Assembly (NCBI GenBank): GCA_003215895.1
Contig: QCJR01000006.1
Location: 1 to 64,000, forward strand
Direction: 5' to 3'
Source: Prochlorococcus sp. AG-409-D14
GTDB taxonomy: Bacteria > Cyanobacteriota > Cyanobacteriia > PCC-6307 > Cyanobiaceae
DNA length: 64,000 bases
The notes beneath the pieces were generated by a model. It did no database searches. It was not told the origin of the DNA and saw only the letters and a list, made by a program, of their open reading frames with translations. Positions 55,611 to 64,000 of this stretch are shown piece by piece (position 1 is the first letter of the stretch; every line of letters begins with the position of its first letter). The position numbers and the translations under genes are program-made.

Positions 55611-57776
55611 CTTGTTTTAGCTGGTGGTGGTCATACTCATGCCCTTGTGTTGCTGAGATGGGCAATGAATCCAAAATTGAAGCCTGCTGCAATGATTACT
55701 CTAGTCAATAAAGCAAGTACAACTATTTATTCTGGGATGTTCCCAGGTTTAATAGCAGGTAAATATAAGATTGATGAAATACTAATTGATTTGAGGAGCC
55801 TTGCTTCCAAAGCAGAAGTTTCATTTGTTAGGGCAGAAATAGAGGGGATAGATCTTAAGAAAAAAAAATTACTGCTCGCAGGTCGCCCAGAAATTGAATA
55901 TTCTCTGTTATCCCTAAATATAGGAACAAAAACTAACTTAAATTCTAAATCTTTAATCAGAGGGGGTAAAGATTTATCTGTTCCAATTAAACCTTTCTAT
56001 CAATCCTATAAATTTATTGTCGATCAGGATATACATAAAGATGATCCTTCTGCAAAACCATTCGTAATTATTGGCGGTGGATTCGCTGGAATAGAAATAG
56101 CTTTTTCTTTAAGAAAAAGATGGCCCAAAAGATCTATTCTTTTAAAAGTTAAATCCGGAAGAAAAATCAATAAAGATATATTAAGGAATTTAAAAGATTT
56201 AAATATTGAAGTTACACAAAAGAATTTATCTAATTTATATCCAACATTAATTTGTACCGGTAATAAATTATTTAATTGGATAAAACATAGTGGTTTGCCT
56301 ATAGATGAGAATGGGAGGGTGTTAACAAAAAATACTCTTCAAGTCCTTAATCATCCTGAGTTATTTGCTGTAGGAGATTGTGGAGTCATTAAGGATCTTC
56401 CACGTCCTTCATCTGGTGTATGGGCAGTACGTTCAGCAAAACCATTAGCAAAGAATATAGAGGCTATTAGTAAAGGTTTAAAACTTGAGGAATGGAAACC
56501 TCAAAAAAAAGCAGTTCAAATTTTAGATATGAACTCTACAAAAAGTGAATCTAAAGCTTTTATTTCGTGGGGTGAATATATAATTGGACCTTTTAATTAT
56601 CTATCAAGATTGAAAGAATTAATTGATAAAAGATTTATCTATAAATTTTATCTTATTAAAGATATGGATTCAGAGATACTTTCTAAGAAAGAGATGCTTA
56701 AATGCAGAGGATGTGCAGCAAAATTAGCTTTTAATCCATTAAACTCAGCCTTGAAAAAATTAGATTTAAAAGAATCTTCAACTGATGACTCTATTCATAT
56801 AGGAAAATTAAATTCTAATAGGAAATTGATACAAAGTGTAGATGGATTCCCTGCTTTAATTAGCGATCCATGGCTAAATGGGAGGCTTTTGGCTTTTCAT
56901 TCTTGCTCTGATATTTGGGCATGCGGAGGATCTGTAATCTCTGCACAATCTGTTGTGAACTTACCGTCCATTTCTAATAATTTGCAGAAAGAATTGTTAT
57001 TTCAAGTTTTGGAAGGTATTAATTCTGCTTTAACTATTCAGGGGGCAAAACTTCTAGGTGGACATACATTAGAATCAAGAAAAATCTCTGAAGAGCCCTT
57101 TTCTCTAGAAATAGAAAGCTCATTAACTGTAAATGGGATTATTGATGATAAAAAATATTTTTGGTCAAAGGGAGGAATGAAAAAAGGAGATCAAATTCTA
57201 ATTAGCCGTTCTATAGGAACTGGAATTGTTTTTTCTGCATTTATGAATGGCCAAGTAAAACCTTATATACTTGATAACATTTTAAAAGAAATGAATAGAA
57301 GTCAGCATGATATTGTCAACGATATTAATCAATTAGCAAATATCAATCCACACAAAAAAATTATTAATGCATGTACTGATATAACTGGGTTTGGCTTATT
57401 AGGTCATTTATCAGAAATGTTGCTATCTACCAATAGCGATCAATTAAAGATGAATTTAGAACCTTTGAAAGTCATTCTTGAGCTCGATAATATACCATTA
57501 TATGATGGAGTTAAAGAACTTTTAGATAAAGGTTTTGAAAGTACTCTAGCCTCTGCAAATCAGATTTTTTTAAGAAATATTGATGGGGATAAAAACTTAA
57601 GATTTGAGCTCATATCTAATCTTTATCCTTCTAATAATTCGTTTTATAATACTATGCTAAAAATTTTAATAGATCCACAAACTTGTGGCCCTTTGGTTGT
57701 TTGTTGTTCACCCATTAATTCAGAAAAACTCATACAGCAAGGACCTTGGATTAAAATAGGCTTTATTTCTGAATAA
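55596..57776 (+). CDS. selD: FAD-dependent oxidoreductase fused to SelD-like selenide, water dikinase
   Basis: A two-part protein. The N-terminal half is a pyridine-nucleotide-disulfide oxidoreductase: LVLAGGGHTHALVLL, then VIIGGGFAGIEIA, with VGDCGVI at about 270. The C-terminal half is SelD: GCAAK at about 372-376 keeps the catalytic Cys and Lys. SVDGFPALISDPWLNGRL, ITGFGLLGHL and DPQTCGPLVV follow. SelD makes selenophosphate for selenouridine or selenocysteine. Fusion to this oxidoreductase is known in cyanobacteria and algae. The frame opens at a TTG at 55569; I prefer the ATG at 55596. It overlaps divergent mtnP by 15 bases. Confidence 0.88.
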   Translation: MFSDHLVLAGGGHTHALVLLRWAMNPKLKPAAMITLVNKASTTIYSGMFPGLIAGKYKIDEILIDLRSLASKAEVSFVRAEIEGIDLKKKKLLLAGRPEIEYSLLSLNIGTKTNLNSKSLIRGGKDLSVPIKPFYQSYKFIVDQDIHKDDPSAKPFVIIGGGFAGIEIAFSLRKRWPKRSILLKVKSGRKINKDILRNLKDLNIEVTQKNLSNLYPTLICTGNKLFNWIKHSGLPIDENGRVLTKNTLQVLNHPELFAVGDCGVIKDLPRPSSGVWAVRSAKPLAKNIEAISKGLKLEEWKPQKKAVQILDMNSTKSESKAFISWGEYIIGPFNYLSRLKELIDKRFIYKFYLIKDMDSEILSKKEMLKCRGCAAKLAFNPLNSALKKLDLKESSTDDSIHIGKLNSNRKLIQSVDGFPALISDPWLNGRLLAFHSCSDIWACGGSVISAQSVVNLPSISNNLQKELLFQVLEGINSALTIQGAKLLGGHTLESRKISEEPFSLEIESSLTVNGIIDDKKYFWSKGGMKKGDQILISRSIGTGIVFSAFMNGQVKPYILDNILKEMNRSQHDIVNDINQLANINPHKKIINACTDITGFGLLGHLSEMLLSTNSDQLKMNLEPLKVILELDNIPLYDGVKELLDKGFESTLASANQIFLRNIDGDKNLRFELISNLYPSNNSFYNTMLKILIDPQTCGPLVVCCSPINSEKLIQQGPWIKIGFISE

Positions 57777-57791
57777 ATACTTATTAAATCT

Positions 57792-59048
57792 TTAAGAAAT
57801 AACTTCTTCATCAATTAATTTCATTCTTTGCCGTTTTATTTCTATCCCTATTTCTGGTCCAGGTGACCAGCCTTTAGCTATTAAATCATCTCCTTTTATC
57901 GGAGATTCTATATCCTTCCACTTAAATAACCAAGATTTTAAATATTTTTTTAGTGAGTTTTCTCTACATATTTCAAGTATGAAAGAAGATTCATTGGCAT
58001 TTATTCCCTCTAGAAAAGTTGTCCACTTTGATGGAGTCCACTTTTTATATAAATCATTATCTGTAAGATTTTTTAGATACTTATTTAATCTACAAGCTCC
58101 TTCTATTATTTCTTTTTGCTGTTGATTTAAGTGTAACCTTCTAGCTACATAAATAGGGTTTTTAGATTCGTAAACTAATGCTATTAGAGGTTCAATATTT
58201 GAGTTCTTTGCAGTGAATATTTTTTCGATAAGTCTCTGATCATTCTGTAATTTTGAATCTACTATTGTTAGACCACCCCAGCTTTGTAGATTTTTTAACG
58301 CATTTTTCCAATATTTACTTTTTAAAAGTAATTCAAGTTCCATTTTTAATCTTATTGATAATGCTGAAGGAGCTAAATCAATATCATCTCCAATATGCCA
58401 TTTCCATGGCCAAAGTTTTACTGTATCTTTTATTTGTTTTAAGGCTTGATTTGATAGATTAAAATCTAACTTTGCAGAGTAGCGAGAAGCTCTAATAATT
58501 CTAGTTGGGTCATCTAGAACACTTGATTCATGTAAAAAGTCCATTTTCATATTTTTAATAGCATCTAATCCTGAAAATAAATCTATTAGCCTATTATCTT
58601 TTAGTTCAATTGCCATTGCATTTATATTAAAATCTCTTCTTACTAAATCTTCTTTGATGGTTGATAATTTTACTATTGGATTTTCTCCTGGAATGGGGTA
58701 CTTTTCTTCACGAGCAGCTGCAATATCAACTTTTATTCCATTAATTAATATTTCTGATGTTTTATAAGCTGTGTTATTGCGTATTACTTTTACTCTTTTT
58801 TGCCCAAGCACTTTTTGCAATTCTTTTACATAGTTTGATGTCTCACCTTCAATAATTAAATCTAGATCATTAAAGATAATTTGAGAATGTTTATTTTTAG
58901 ACTTTGTTATTAAGTCTCTAACAACTCCTCCGACTATCGCAATAGAGTTTATATTAACTGAGACTGCTGCATCTAAAAGAATTTTTAAAATCCCACTGGG
59001 TAATTCTCTTATCTCTTGTTCAATTTTAGATTTATCAAATAATTCCAT
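57792..59048 (-). CDS. CCA-adding enzyme / poly(A) polymerase family nucleotidyltransferase
   Basis: Class II tRNA nucleotidyltransferase family. The active-site motif is IAIVGGVVRDLI (residue 38 on) with FNDLDLIIEG, and RRDFNINAMAIEL with LIDLFSGLDAI near residue 135. Then DDPTRIIRASRYSAKL. Neither tRNA gene in this window encodes the 3' CCA, which fits a need for CCA addition. It cannot be split into CCA-, CC- or A-adding by eye. It is leftward and follows uvrD by 36 bases. Confidence 0.9.
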   Translation of the reverse strand: MELFDKSKIEQEIRELPSGILKILLDAAVSVNINSIAIVGGVVRDLITKSKNKHSQIIFNDLDLIIEGETSNYVKELQKVLGQKRVKVIRNNTAYKTSEILINGIKVDIAAAREEKYPIPGENPIVKLSTIKEDLVRRDFNINAMAIELKDNRLIDLFSGLDAIKNMKMDFLHESSVLDDPTRIIRASRYSAKLDFNLSNQALKQIKDTVKLWPWKWHIGDDIDLAPSALSIRLKMELELLLKSKYWKNALKNLQSWGGLTIVDSKLQNDQRLIEKIFTAKNSNIEPLIALVYESKNPIYVARRLHLNQQQKEIIEGACRLNKYLKNLTDNDLYKKWTPSKWTTFLEGINANESSFILEICRENSLKKYLKSWLFKWKDIESPIKGDDLIAKGWSPGPEIGIEIKRQRMKLIDEEVIS

Positions 59049-59084
59049 GAGATATATTATTTTTAATTAATTAACTTTTTTATT

Positions 59085-61508
59085 TTAAATTTTCTCATCT
59101 ATTAATTTTAATGGAGCTAGTCTGGGATCGAGGATTTTAGGTCCCATTCCTGAGAATTTTATAGCAAGTGAGATTTTTTCTCCTGAACCAAAAACATGTG
59201 TGATTTTGCCTTCTCCAAATGAGGAATGCTCAACTCTGTCGTTAACTGACCATCTTTTTCCTGGGGAAGGACCAGAATATGTTTTTCTTACTCCATTTTC
59301 AGCTCCATTCAGGAAAGACTTTTGCTTATTTTGGCGATCTATCCTAGTCAGTCGATCTAGATTTTTTTCTCTTCTGAGTGTAGCCCCACCAGATAAAGGA
59401 ATATCCCCTTTGACAAGCTCTTCTGGGATTTCGGAGAGAAATGTAGATGCGATAGCAGGTTCTCTCATGCCTCCCCACATTCTTCTCTCAGATGCATGAA
59501 AGAGAAATAGTTTTTCTTTTGCTCTTGTAAGTCCTACATAGCAAAGTCGCCTTTCCTCCTCAAGTGAGGATGGATCATCAAGTGATCTATAACTTGGGAA
59601 TAAGCCTTGCTCCATTCCGACAAGACAAACGACAGGAAATTCCAAACCTTTACTACTGTGAAGAGTCATTAAAGTGACTCGATTGGAGGCAGTGTCTTTA
59701 TTATCAGCATCGCTTGATAACGCGGCTGTCGATAAAAAACCTTCTAAATTTGCTTCTTCACTTTCTTCCTGATATTGCAGCGCAGCATTAACTAATTCTT
59801 GAAGATTACGCCTTCTTTCTTCTGCCTCATCTGTTCCTGTCGCAATTAATTCACTTAAATAACCACTTTTTTCTAAAACTAATTGAACTAATTCAGCAGG
59901 GCTTGAAGAAAGAAGATGACTCTGTAATTCATTAATAAGCTCACTAAAAATCAAAAGACCTTTCGCAGATCTTCCAGCGAGAGATCTAACAGCCTCGGGG
60001 TCATTAACAACTTCCCAAAGAGGAATTTTTAATTGACTAGCAGCATCACTCAATCTTTGAACGGTTGTTTTACCAATCCCTCTTTTAGGAACGTTTAAAA
60101 CTCTTAGAAGACTTACACTGTCAGATGGGTTAATTAAAAGTCTTAAATAAGCTAGTAAATCTTTAATTTCTCTTCTGTCATAAAAACGCAATCCTCCAAC
60201 CACTATGTATGGAATACTCCAGCGGACCAATGAGTCCTCAATTGCTCTTGATTGAGCATTGGTTCTATAAAGAATAGCCATATCTCCCCAATTTAATTCT
60301 GGATTCGAGGCATCTAAAATTCTTAGCCTATGAATAACTGCCTCTGCCTCTGCTATTTCATCGTCACATCTTGTTAATTTAATAGGCTCACCTTCTCCCC
60401 TAGTAGCTCTAAGAACTTTATCTATTCTCTCTTTATTGTTTGAAATTAGTGAATTTGCTGCTTCGAGGATGGTAGAAGTAGAGCGATAATTTTCTTCAAG
60501 TTTTACGAGAGTCGAATCATTTTTATTGTCCTGGCTTTTCTTCCCAAAGTCTTCTTGGAATCCCATTAGAATCCTAAAGTCCGCAGCTCTAAAGCTATAA
60601 ATACTTTGATCTGCATCACCAACAACAAAAACTGATCGATTATTCCAATCTTTAAAAGAAGATGGATTTTCACCATTGGTAACCAATTGTTTAATTAATT
60701 CGTACTGGGTCCAATTAGTATCTTGATATTCATCGACTAAAACATGCTTAAAACGATTGTGCCAATAAGTTCTAATTTTTTCATTTTGCTGTAGTAATTG
60801 AACAGGTATTAATAGAAGATCATCAAAATCTAATGCATTATTAGCAGCTAAAGCTTTCCTATAAAGTCTATAAGTTTCAGCGACTAATTTGCCTCTTTGA
60901 CCTTCTTGACTCTTTGATAAATCATCAGGAAGTAAACATTGATTTTTGGCATTACTGATGGCCCAGCGGACTTTTTTGGGCTCAAATCTTTTAGGGTCTA
61001 ATTGTAGGTCTTGTGTAACTATTTCTTTGATAAGACTTTGTGCATCTGTTTCATCATATATTGAGAATTGTCTAGTCCAGGTTAATCCTTCAGGATCTTT
61101 GAATTTGTCAATATCAAAACGTAATAATCTTGCAAACAAGGCGTGAAAAGTTCCTATCCATAATTCACGGCTTATTTCACGATATATACGATTACGGATT
61201 TGTCTTTGTTCTGCAACTTGTAAGGTTGACCAAGGCTTTCCATGAGTTACATTTGCTAATCTTTTTGCTAAAAGTAATTCAAGTCTATCTTTCATTTCTC
61301 TTGCAGCTTTATTGGTAAAAGTGACTGCAAGAATAGAGTTTGGATCAACTTTATATTCAGTAATTAAATGCGCAATTCGATGAGTAAGTGCTCTGGTTTT
61401 TCCACTGCCAGCCCCTGCTATAACTAATAATGGACCATGAAAATGATCAACAGCTTGAGACTGAGCTTGGTTTAATCCATTCAAAAAAATATTATTTGAT
61501 TTTTTCAT
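59085..61508 (-). CDS. uvrD: UvrD/PcrA-type DNA helicase
   Basis: Superfamily 1A helicase for excision and mismatch repair. Motif I is IAGAGSGKTRALTHR, motif II is VDEYQDTNWTQYEL, motif III is VGDADQSIYSFRAAD, motif IV is LEENYRS, and motif VI is YVGLTRAKEKLFLF. VTLMTLHSSKGLEFPVVCLVG is motif V. It has 807 residues. The C-terminal tail has a Tudor-like segment, VNDRVEHSSFGEGKI. It is preceded by a small coiled-coil gene. Confidence 0.97.
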   Translation of the reverse strand: MKKSNNIFLNGLNQAQSQAVDHFHGPLLVIAGAGSGKTRALTHRIAHLITEYKVDPNSILAVTFTNKAAREMKDRLELLLAKRLANVTHGKPWSTLQVAEQRQIRNRIYREISRELWIGTFHALFARLLRFDIDKFKDPEGLTWTRQFSIYDETDAQSLIKEIVTQDLQLDPKRFEPKKVRWAISNAKNQCLLPDDLSKSQEGQRGKLVAETYRLYRKALAANNALDFDDLLLIPVQLLQQNEKIRTYWHNRFKHVLVDEYQDTNWTQYELIKQLVTNGENPSSFKDWNNRSVFVVGDADQSIYSFRAADFRILMGFQEDFGKKSQDNKNDSTLVKLEENYRSTSTILEAANSLISNNKERIDKVLRATRGEGEPIKLTRCDDEIAEAEAVIHRLRILDASNPELNWGDMAILYRTNAQSRAIEDSLVRWSIPYIVVGGLRFYDRREIKDLLAYLRLLINPSDSVSLLRVLNVPKRGIGKTTVQRLSDAASQLKIPLWEVVNDPEAVRSLAGRSAKGLLIFSELINELQSHLLSSSPAELVQLVLEKSGYLSELIATGTDEAEERRRNLQELVNAALQYQEESEEANLEGFLSTAALSSDADNKDTASNRVTLMTLHSSKGLEFPVVCLVGMEQGLFPSYRSLDDPSSLEEERRLCYVGLTRAKEKLFLFHASERRMWGGMREPAIASTFLSEIPEELVKGDIPLSGGATLRREKNLDRLTRIDRQNKQKSFLNGAENGVRKTYSGPSPGKRWSVNDRVEHSSFGEGKITHVFGSGEKISLAIKFSGMGPKILDPRLAPLKLIDEKI

Positions 61509-61596
61509 TTTATAGACTGAAAATAAATTAATTTAAATCTAGTTTTAGCCATATTAAAAAAGATCATTTTATATTATTTAAGCAGATAAAATAAAG

Positions 61597-61821
61597 TTAT
61601 GGCATTAAACTAGAAGTCAGATTTTCTTTTTGTTTATTTAGTTTGGAAAGTATTATTTTGATTTGATTAAGCTCTGAATGCGATTTAATAATTGCGTTGA
61701 TTTTTTTTTGAGGCATTTTCAGCCTATTTGAAATAGTTACCACTTCTTTCTCTAGACGATTTTTGTACTCGGTTAATTCCTTGATTGATTCTTCCAACTC
61801 TTCTTCTGTAGGAATTTGCAT
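61597..61821 (-). CDS. Small coiled-coil protein of unknown function
   Basis: A 74-residue protein, mostly predicted coiled coil: ELEESIKELTEYKNRLEKEV, then a Lys-rich middle and QIKIILSKLNKQKENL. No membrane segment and no motif I recognise. It is leftward, ending 88 bases before uvrD, and lies between uvrD and the cpeBA leader. Similar small proteins near phycoerythrin genes in Prochlorococcus are annotated only as hypothetical, as far as I recall. The high Lys/Glu/Leu content could also arise by chance. Confidence 0.5.
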   Translation of the reverse strand: MQIPTEEELEESIKELTEYKNRLEKEVVTISNRLKMPQKKINAIIKSHSELNQIKIILSKLNKQKENLTSSLMP

Positions 61822-61901
61822 TTTTTATATCAACAATAGCTCAAATTAGTGATATCCCCTTTGCTTATAAGCTTTTTGAGATAACTCTACGAATGATTTT
61901 A

Positions 61902-62013
61902 GTAAAAATTCTTTTTACAGTTAAGAAGCATTGCGTTCTTAGGTCTCGTTCAGTGAAATTCGACTGTAAGTCTTAAGTTAAATAAGTAATGATTTAGAAG
62001 TCATTACTTTTTT
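61902..62013 (+). promoter_or_regulatory. Structured leader of cpeBA with a terminator-like last hairpin
   Basis: In the 229-base gap before cpeB three hairpins follow one another: GTAAAAA-TTC-TTTTTAC (61902-61918), TAAGAA-N8-TTCTTA (61922-61941), and AAGTAATGA-N8-TCATTACTT (61984-62009). The last has nine perfect pairs and is followed by four more T (62010-62013), the shape of a rho-independent terminator, ending 37 bases before the cpeB ATG. An earlier palindrome, GCTTATAAGC, is at 61863-61872. This may be an attenuator. The promoter is not identifiable by eye. Confidence 0.5.
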
Positions 62014-62047
62014 AACTTTTTTACTTAATTAGAGCCTGGGTAGTTAA

Positions 62048-62599
<552 letters not shown>

Positions 62600-62662
62600 A
62601 TATTCAACTTTAATTTTAATTCCTCTTCTAAAGCACTTCAAACCAAATCTTATTAAGTCACT

Positions 62663-63130
62663 ATGAAATCTGCAGTTACAACCGTTGTTAGCGCAGCTGA
62701 TGCAGCTGGAAGATTTCCTAGCATGAGCGATTTTGAGTCTGTGAAAGGTTCCTTTGATAGGGCAAAAGCTCGTCTAGAGGCTGCAGAGAAGCTTGCTTCT
62801 TGTCTTGATAAATTTACTAATCTTGCCGTTGATGCTGTATATCAAAATGGCTCATATGAGCTGGCTAATAAAGATAAGTGCGTGAGAGATATTCATCATT
62901 ACTTGCGTCTTATTAATTATTGCTTAGTAACTGGTGGCACTGGTCCCCTAGATGAATGGGGAATATCAGGCATGAGAGAAATTATTCGTATCCAGTTACT
63001 ACCAACAGCTGCATACATAGAGGCATTTATTTTTATTCGAGATGAAATTAAAATAAATGATGTTATGAGTCAGCAAGCCGAAACGGAATTCAAAGGACTA
63101 TTGGATTATTTAATAAACGCACTTGCATAA
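62663..63130 (+). CDS. cpeA: Phycoerythrin alpha subunit, shortened
   Basis: Partner of CpeB. MKSAVTTVVSAADAAGRFPS at the start and GGTGPLDEWGI are alpha-phycoerythrin hallmarks. Cys73 (DKCVRDIHHYLRL) fits the main bilin site, normally near 82; the shift comes from a loss of about nine residues between 60 and 73. The second bilin cysteine, normally near 139 in an RNRGCAP motif, is replaced by IRDEIKINDVM. Length 155 compares with about 164 in Synechococcus. So probably one chromophore only. Confidence 0.93.
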   Translation: MKSAVTTVVSAADAAGRFPSMSDFESVKGSFDRAKARLEAAEKLASCLDKFTNLAVDAVYQNGSYELANKDKCVRDIHHYLRLINYCLVTGGTGPLDEWGISGMREIIRIQLLPTAAYIEAFIFIRDEIKINDVMSQQAETEFKGLLDYLINALA

Positions 63131-63181
63131 AAATAAATAAAATATTTGGGGTGGGGGTTAACTAAATTTTTTGAAATTCTA

Positions 63182-63781
63182 ATGAGTAATTCTATAGATT
63201 TAAATAAATATATAGAACTTTATCAAGATTTCTTGCATCCAAATCCAAATATTAATTCTCAAGCATTTTTGATTTTAAAAAATGAATTTGAAAATAAATT
63301 TTTGGATAATCTTTTAGCTAATCTTAAGGAAGAAGATTTATTTATAAGAAGAAAATCAATATTAGCTTTGGGGATGTTTGGAGAAAAAACTTTAAATTTG
63401 ATCGTTCCACTATATATCGATACGAACAATAAAACTGTTAAAGTTAGCTGCCTGAAAACTATGATAAAGGTTGTTGTTAACTGTAATTTAGAAGAATTAA
63501 ATCAGGAGGAGATGTTAGTAGTGGACTTAGCACTTAAAGACGATTCGCCTGAGATAATATTGAGTGTTATTTCTCTTTTGAGGCAATTAGGAAAAACTGG
63601 TAGAAATATTTTAATCAAACTTTGTAGAGACAAAGACTTACTAAGAGCTAAAGCTTCTATTAGTGCTCTTCTAGAAATGAAAGACCAGACTATTGATGAT
63701 TTATTTGATGAATTATTAAATGATAAATCTATTGATTCAATGATAAAAGAAGATATTTTAAGAGATAAAAATTTTGAATAG
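63182..63781 (+). CDS. cpeZ: HEAT-repeat bilin lyase or chaperone, CpeZ-like
   Basis: A helical repeat protein of 199 residues from the ATG at 63182 (the frame opens at a TTG at 63146). HEAT-like turns such as DLFIRRKSILALGMFGEKTL, VKVSCLKTMIKVV and LLRAKASISALLEMK are spaced by about 35 residues. CpeZ and CpeY are E/F-type lyase proteins that attach or assist bilin attachment on phycoerythrin. The place, just after cpeA, fits CpeZ. Assignment to CpeZ rather than another HEAT lyase is by context. Confidence 0.75.
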   Translation: MSNSIDLNKYIELYQDFLHPNPNINSQAFLILKNEFENKFLDNLLANLKEEDLFIRRKSILALGMFGEKTLNLIVPLYIDTNNKTVKVSCLKTMIKVVVNCNLEELNQEEMLVVDLALKDDSPEIILSVISLLRQLGKTGRNILIKLCRDKDLLRAKASISALLEMKDQTIDDLFDELLNDKSIDSMIKEDILRDKNFE

Positions 63782-63799
63782 TCTTGATTATTTTTAAAT

Positions 63800-64000
63800 T
63801 CATTTGGTTGTCAATTTTTTTATAGCTAATTTAATTATTTTTCGAACACTTTTATCCTGCTCAATCTGAAGGAGTTCTTTGAGAGGTCTTATAGCTTCGT
63901 AAATATTAAGTTGCATCAAAGACAATACAGAAGTTTTTCTAATGTCTGCACTATTGTTTTTTAATTTTGATATTAAGGTTGGAATAAATGAATTTATTCT
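63800..64000 (-). CDS. HEAT-repeat protein, C-terminal end, CpeY-like (5' part outside window)
   Basis: Translation of the minus strand from the right edge gives RINSFIPTLISKLKNNSADI, then RKTSVLSLMQLNIYEAIRPL and KELLQIEQDKSVRKIIKLAI, ending in TTK and a TGA at 63802-63800. This is a HEAT/E-Z type repeat end and resembles phycoerythrin bilin lyase CpeY. It is convergent with cpeZ with an 18-base gap. Only 66 residues are visible, so the name is tentative. Confidence 0.6.
   Translation of the reverse strand, partial: RINSFIPTLISKLKNNSADIRKTSVLSLMQLNIYEAIRPLKELLQIEQDKSVRKIIKLAIKKLTTK

Noticed and set aside
61539-61613. Imperfect inverted repeat CTAGTTTTAGCCAT / ATGGCATTAAACTAG with a 46-base loop at the end of the small coiled-coil gene
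   Set aside because: Long loop, mismatches and very AT-rich surroundings; no T-run, so chance is likely.

Overview
The window is chromosomal DNA from a low-light Prochlorococcus, most like the LLI (NATL-type) clade. The sequence shows AT-rich, densely packed genes with short intergenic gaps. Photosystem II genes include psbH, psbI, psbK and psbE-psbL-psbJ, alongside ndhCKJ, chlD, ntcA and amt1. At the right end sits a phycoerythrin locus (cpeB, cpeA, cpeZ and the tail of a cpeY-like gene). Phycoerythrin with both subunits points to a low-light lineage; a photolyase gene next to an otherwise low-light gene set is what leads me to LLI. This placement is inference from gene content, not a phylogeny.

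Layout. 1-9 kb: end of ileS, a small membrane protein, trmB, a TxlA-like membrane thioredoxin, a leftward CobO-like/dcd/thyX operon, ntcA divergent from it, then DUF3084, a YqgF-like protein, DUF3146, pth and tatA. 9.3-12 kb: psbH, a long AT-rich gap, psbI and an LptA/LptD-like envelope protein. 12-20 kb: leftward leuD, leuC, cinA, glyA, tRNA-Arg(ACG), two small conserved proteins, murJ and sfsA. 20-26 kb: amt1 with a perfect NtcA box and a strong terminator, ispH, a DoxX protein, purH, an esterase and DUF3155. 26.7-32.5 kb: a Hik2/CSK-like sensor kinase, cobS, tgt, psbK, a Gfo/Idh oxidoreductase, a CNNM/CorC-like protein and a CAT-anticodon tRNA. 32.6-45 kb: pyrE, ygfZ, a Cas4/RecB-like nuclease fused to a 3'-5' exonuclease domain, a phosphohexomutase, an ITPase, a carotenoid oxygenase, hisB, fabI, a thioredoxin-fold protein, a DegT aminotransferase, photolyase, a Nudix hydrolase and folK. 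45-54.6 kb: chlD, an MlaD/MlaF lipid-transport pair, yvcK, ndhJ-K-C, and the rub-ycf48-psbE-psbL-psbJ cluster. 54.7-61.8 kb: mtnP, an oxidoreductase-SelD fusion, a CCA-adding enzyme family gene, uvrD and a small coiled-coil protein. 61.8-64 kb: the phycoerythrin genes behind a structured leader.

How the genes work together: nitrogen control (ntcA to amt1), photosystem II assembly (ycf48, rub, psbE/L/J, psbH/I/K), chlorophyll synthesis (chlD), the NDH-1 hydrophilic core (ndhCKJ), and residual light harvesting by phycoerythrin. The rest is housekeeping metabolism.

The points most worth a second look are these. psbF is absent from its expected place between psbE and psbL, where only 29 bases remain. 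The cpeBA leader contains three or four consecutive hairpins, the last shaped like an intrinsic terminator. CpeA is shortened and lacks its second bilin cysteine. There is a perfect 28-bp palindrome between cobS and tgt and a 14-bp-stem hairpin between mlaF and yvcK. cobS appears to lack a standard start codon. The CobO-like protein has a ruined P-loop. No mobile element, CRISPR array, rRNA or prophage was seen. I could not identify a wholly new multi-gene system here.
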